Source of the DNA: Fasciola hepatica
Taxonomy: Eukaryota; Platyhelminthes; Trematoda; Plagiorchiida; Fasciolidae
Assembly: GCA_948099385.1 (NCBI GenBank)
Contig: CANUEZ040000020.1
Location: forward strand, 6,976,501-7,040,500
Length of the DNA: 64,000 bases
Direction: 5' to 3'
The notes under the pieces are model-generated. The model searched no databases, was not told where the DNA came from, and saw only the letters and a list, made by a program, of their open reading frames with translations. Every line of letters starts with the position of its first letter. The stretch's first letter is position 1. This document shows positions 60,715 through 64,000 of the stretch, piece by piece. The position numbers were made by a program, and so were the translations under genes.

Positions 60715-63700
60715 CTAGGCCTCAGGGTTATCAGCTCCTCTGTCTTCGCTCTCGAGTAGGTTAATACTGCGTATGTCACGAATGAGCACTCCGTTAGCTG
60801 TCTTCACCTTCACCGTTCTTATCATTTCGTCAGTGCTTTTGATGGTTTCCGTAACTACTCCCAAAGACCAAGCGCTGAAATGTGCGCGTTCGTCGGCGAT
60901 CATTACCACGTCCCCAACTTTTAATGGTCTTGTTTTGGCCAGCCACTTCTTTCGAGTCTGCAAAGCCGGTAGGTACTCCCGTAGCCATCGCCTCCAGAAG
61001 ACCTTGGCCAGATAGTTCGCTTGCTTCCACCCGTGGAGGTAGCTCCCACGAAGGTTTACCGGCCCTTGGAAACCCTCGTTCGACCTTAACGTCAATAAGT
61101 CGTTCGGGGTGAGCGCCAGGTGGGTGGGGTCGCCGTTCAATACTGGAACCACGGGGCGGTTGTTCAGGATTCGCTCCACCTCAGTCATGACGGTGTTCAG
61201 CGTCTCGTCGTCGGGCGGCTGCTGCTCCATGATTGACAGCAATATCCGTCTGGCGGACCGGATCATGCGTTCCCATATGCCGCCTCGGTGACTGGCCTGT
61301 GGGGGGTTAAAATGCCATCGTATGCCGTAGGCCACGGTTCGATTCTGCAGTTCGTCCCTGTTTATGTTCTTGTGCCAAGGCTGCAATTCCCGTTGAGCGC
61401 CCACAAAGTTCGATCCATTATCTGAGTATATATCGGCCGGTACGCCTCTTCGGTTGATAAATCTTTGCAAGGCCCGTAGAAACGAATCGGTCGTCATCGA
61501 ATGTGCGACTTCTAGGTGTACCGCACGTGATTTCATGCACGTCATGATACATCCGTATCGCTTTTCTAATCTTTTCCCGCACTTGATCCACAAGGGCCCG
61601 AAATAGTCCAACCCGGTGTCACTGAACGGCCACCAGCCCGTAGTCACCCTGCATTCTGGTAATGGGGCCATGAGTTGTTTGCCTGCTGTGGCATTGCGTC
61701 TCCTGCATTGCACACACCGTCGGATTACGCGTTTTACAGTCTCTCGTCCTCTCAACAACCAAAGACGCTTTCGGATGACGCTCGTCACGTGACTTTCCCC
61801 GGCATGTCCCTCCATGGCGTGGACGTGTTGGATCATTAGCTCTACTACAGGTTGTCTCGCAGGCAGCAGTATAGGATACTTTGTGTCGAAGTTCAGGTGG
61901 GCGTTGGTCAGCCTACCATCCACCCGCAGCAGTCCGTTGATGAGTTTGGGGTTTAAACGCTTCAGCTCGCCTCTTGGAGATGGCATGTCTTCATTGGTCG
62001 GCCCCACTTCTTCCGCCCTCTTGAGTTCTTGGGCGAAAGCCTCGCGTTGTATCATTCCGAAAATATCGTACTCTGCCGCTTGTAGCTCATCGGGACCTAT
62101 CGGGCCGACCCGTATCCGACCTGAGGGCCGTAGCCCTTTCATGACTAGTAAATTTCTCTTGAACCTGGTTAACCAAACTAGCGAACGAAGCGTCTCCATC
62201 CAGGAAGAAAACCTGACCAGTCGTGATAGAATGGACGACGCTTCGACGACGTTGGTTGCTATCACTACGCCTTTGATCTCCAGTTCCACTTCCGTAGGGG
62301 GTTTTAATTCGAACACGGGCCAGTCCTGTTTGGGCAATTGCAGGAAGTTTGGCCATCTCGTCCACGTGTCCAGTTGCCTGAAGTTGTTCGCACCTCGGGA
62401 GCACAGGTCGGCCGGATTATCGCCAGACCTGACATGACTCCACTGGTGCGTGGCTGATTCATCGTGGATAATCGTGAGCCGGTTAGCAACGAAAGTACTA
62501 AACCGGCTCCGTACGTTGTTAATGTAGTAAAGTACTATCGTTGAATCCGTCCAGAAGCTCACCGACCAAATGTAGAGATCGAAACATCTCTTCACAGCTT
62601 GCACCACCCTGACTGCCAACACGGCTGCGCTGAGTTCAAGGCGTGGGATTGAGACCGACTTCAGTGGGGCAACGCGGGCTTTGGCGAACAGGATCCTCGT
62701 GGTATATTGTCCATCTGCTGTGCACCATCGTCCGTATACCACAGCCCCATAACCGACTTCGGATGCATCGGAAAAGGCGTGTATTTCTCCAGTCCGTGTC
62801 GTATGGCCAGGGGTCAAACATCGTGGGATTCTTATGTCCCCTAATTTCTTCAAGGTGTTCAGAAATTCTTCCCAGTCCAGCCGGTCCCCTCGGTCCAGTG
62901 CCTGGTCCCAATCAACTTTCTTACGGCACAGCCGCTGCAGCAAGATCTTTCCGGGTAGCAGCCATGGTGAGACGAAACCGAGCGGGTCGAACAAACTTGA
63001 GGCGGCAGATAGTATGCCACGACGGGTTATTGGCAGCTCGGGAACGTTCAGTTCGAAAACAAAATCGTCCGTTTCCGCGTCCCATTGTATCCCTAAAGTG
63101 CGCTCGATAGGAAGTGGAGAGCCGTCCAAATCTCTTACCCTTTCGGCCTTTTCGTGATACGGGATGACCCTCAGCACTTCTGAAGCGTTCGACATCCATT
63201 TAGTTAGATGGAAGCCGCCCTCTTCCAGCAATCTCGTCAGACCCCTGAACTGCTCTAGAGCTGATTCCACATCATCGAATGACCCAAGGTAGTCGTCGAC
63301 GTAGAAGTTCCTGCTGACGCTTTCTACCACCGTCCGATGTACTAGATCGCCATGTTTGTTCGCTGATTCTCGGAGGGCGTAGTTTGCACAAAATGGTGAC
63401 GATATGGCTCCGAAGGGGTGGACGGTCATCCTATAATTCACCACTGCGTTGTCCCGGTCGCTCCCTTCCCACCACAGGAAACGCAAAGCATCTCGTTCTC
63501 CTACCGGAATCTTCACCTGATGGAACATTTCCCTAATGTCAGCAGACAAAGCCACTTTACCCACTCTGAAACGGCACAGAACATCGATCAGTGGTGTGGT
63601 CCAGTCAGGCCCCTGTAGTAGGCGATCGTTTAACGACTTGCCCTGGAACTTGGCCGCACAGTCGAAAACCACGCGCAGTTTATTGGGTTTCTTGGGGTTG

Positions 63701-64000
63701 ATAACCGGATGGTGAGGCAGATACCAGATACCCCTTTTGCTGTCGGTGTTAACAGGCACCTTTTCAACGTAACCGAGGGCCTCGTTTCGCTTCATCAAAT
63801 CCGCGTATCGTTCCCACAGATTCTGGTCTCGAATGAAGCGTTCTTTTAGTCGTAGTAATCGTTGGAGAACATAATTTCTGTTGTCAGTCCACGGGTCGAC
63901 CGGTGTGCGCCATGGGAGGGGAACCTCGAACTGTTCTTTGAGGCCTCTAGTGCCTTGCCGCACCGTTTGTAGAGCGAAGTGATCCTCTTGAGACAACGTC
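60715..64000 (-). CDS. pol: BEL/Pao pol polyprotein (RT, RNase H, integrase), N-terminus beyond the right edge
   Basis: Open from the window edge to TAG at 60,717-60,715. Numbering from 63,996, which is only the first possible start codon in the window (TTG), not a real start: RT at about 85-350 has motif A SADIREMF (Asp153), HPFGAISSPF and YVDDYLGS (Asp234, Asp235). RNase H at about 400-535 has HAFSDAS (Asp410), PRLELSAA (Glu454), WTDST (Asp484) and GDNPAD (Asp530). The integrase has an HHCC zinc finger (His726, His731, Cys761, Cys764), then LDYFGP (Asp797), YSDNGSNF (Asp859) and GGIWERM (Glu909). A C-terminal domain (FWRRWLREYLP, KVGDVVMI) at about 1000-1060 completes it. All catalytic residues I can check are present, with no internal stop. 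The upstream protease and gag should be in the same or an overlapping frame outside the window. It would copy element RNA and integrate it. Confidence 0.95.
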   Translation of the reverse strand, partial: TLSQEDHFALQTVRQGTRGLKEQFEVPLPWRTPVDPWTDNRNYVLQRLLRLKERFIRDQNLWERYADLMKRNEALGYVEKVPVNTDSKRGIWYLPHHPVINPKKPNKLRVVFDCAAKFQGKSLNDRLLQGPDWTTPLIDVLCRFRVGKVALSADIREMFHQVKIPVGERDALRFLWWEGSDRDNAVVNYRMTVHPFGAISSPFCANYALRESANKHGDLVHRTVVESVSRNFYVDDYLGSFDDVESALEQFRGLTRLLEEGGFHLTKWMSNASEVLRVIPYHEKAERVRDLDGSPLPIERTLGIQWDAETDDFVFELNVPELPITRRGILSAASSLFDPLGFVSPWLLPGKILLQRLCRKKVDWDQALDRGDRLDWEEFLNTLKKLGDIRIPRCLTPGHTTRTGEIHAFSDASEVGYGAVVYGRWCTADGQYTTRILFAKARVAPLKSVSIPRLELSAAVLAVRVVQAVKRCFDLYIWSVSFWTDSTIVLYYINNVRSRFSTFVANRLTIIHDESATHQWSHVRSGDNPADLCSRGANNFRQLDTWTRWPNFLQLPKQDWPVFELKPPTEVELEIKGVVIATNVVEASSILSRLVRFSSWMETLRSLVWLTRFKRNLLVMKGLRPSGRIRVGPIGPDELQAAEYDIFGMIQREAFAQELKRAEEVGPTNEDMPSPRGELKRLNPKLINGLLRVDGRLTNAHLNFDTKYPILLPARQPVVELMIQHVHAMEGHAGESHVTSVIRKRLWLLRGRETVKRVIRRCVQCRRRNATAGKQLMAPLPECRVTTGWWPFSDTGLDYFGPLWIKCGKRLEKRYGCIMTCMKSRAVHLEVAHSMTTDSFLRALQRFINRRGVPADIYSDNGSNFVGAQRELQPWHKNINRDELQNRTVAYGIRWHFNPPQASHRGGIWERMIRSARRILLSIMEQQPPDDETLNTVMTEVERILNNRPVVPVLNGDPTHLALTPNDLLTLRSNEGFQGPVNLRGSYLHGWKQANYLAKVFWRRWLREYLPALQTRKKWLAKTRPLKVGDVVMIADERAHFSAWSLGVVTETIKSTDEMIRTVKVKTANGVLIRDIRSINLLESEDRGADNPEA

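Larger units (their letters stand above)
59636..64000 (-). mobile_element. BEL/Pao LTR retrotransposon, 3' part including 3' LTR, runs off the right edge
   Basis: Minus-strand element: pol (right edge to 60,715), about 680 bp of non-coding DNA with repeats, a polypurine tract (60,035-60,017) and the 3' LTR (60,016-59,636). It has inserted into LINE E. BEL/Pao identity comes from YVDDY in RT, the PHRGGIWER-type integrase end and the C-terminal FWRRWLREYLPALQ domain. No envelope gene lies between pol and the LTR. The open pol frame of over 1,090 codons is in sharp contrast to every other element here, so this is the youngest insertion in the window. Gag, protease and 5' LTR are expected to the right. 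Confidence 0.92.

Noticed and set aside
61814..62437. 207-codon plus-strand frame
   Set aside because: It lies antisense to the intact BEL/Pao pol frame; the minus frame carries all domain motifs, so this is a shadow.

Overview
The window looks like transposon-rich, non-genic DNA from an invertebrate. A flatworm (tapeworm or fluke) is my best guess. The guess rests on how closely the RTE-type EN-RT and CR1-type proteins resemble families I know from platyhelminths; no host gene fixes the species. There is no operon structure, no ribosome-binding-site pattern, and no intact host coding gene, tRNA or rRNA that I can support. Almost everything recognisable is retrotransposon, mostly dead, with one well-preserved element at the right edge.

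Layout, left to right. 1-1170 (minus) is a 5'-truncated CR1/jockey-group LINE, open except for one stop, leaving the window at the left. It joins a dead LINE reverse transcriptase (copy A, 1171-2268, minus). 2.3-11.2 kb holds nothing I recognise. 11.2-12.1 kb (minus) is a broken RTE-type endonuclease. 13.2-16.9 kb (plus) is a decayed CR1-type LINE, followed by pyrimidine-rich non-coding DNA with an AT microsatellite to about 22 kb. 24.1-26.5 kb (minus) is a LINE with ORF1 joined almost directly to RT. 31.1-33.5 kb (plus) is an ORF1 remnant plus an (ATT)n-tailed 3' end. 40.56-43.5 kb (minus) is a near full-length but frameshifted RTE ORF2. 47.6-50.3 kb (plus) is LINE copy B, whose RT core nearly matches copy A in inverted orientation 47 kb away. 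53.4-58.9 kb (plus) is a near full-length LINE (D) split by a 1.7 kb insertion. 59.1-59.6 kb (plus) is a second LINE of the same family (E). 59,636-64,000 (minus) is a BEL/Pao LTR retrotransposon with an intact pol frame (RT, RNase H, integrase) and a complete 3' LTR; it has inserted into LINE E, and its gag, protease and 5' LTR lie beyond the right edge.

These parts record nested insertion rather than joint function: truncated LINE into LINE A, an (ATT)n-tailed element into LINE D, and BEL/Pao into LINE E. The inverted A/B pair shares the same disabling lesions, with a core of about 99% identity flanked by more diverged sequence, as expected from DNA-level copying or gene conversion between dead elements. 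Only BEL/Pao looks capable of recent activity. I found no new biochemical system; the main interest is the history of these nested and converted elements.
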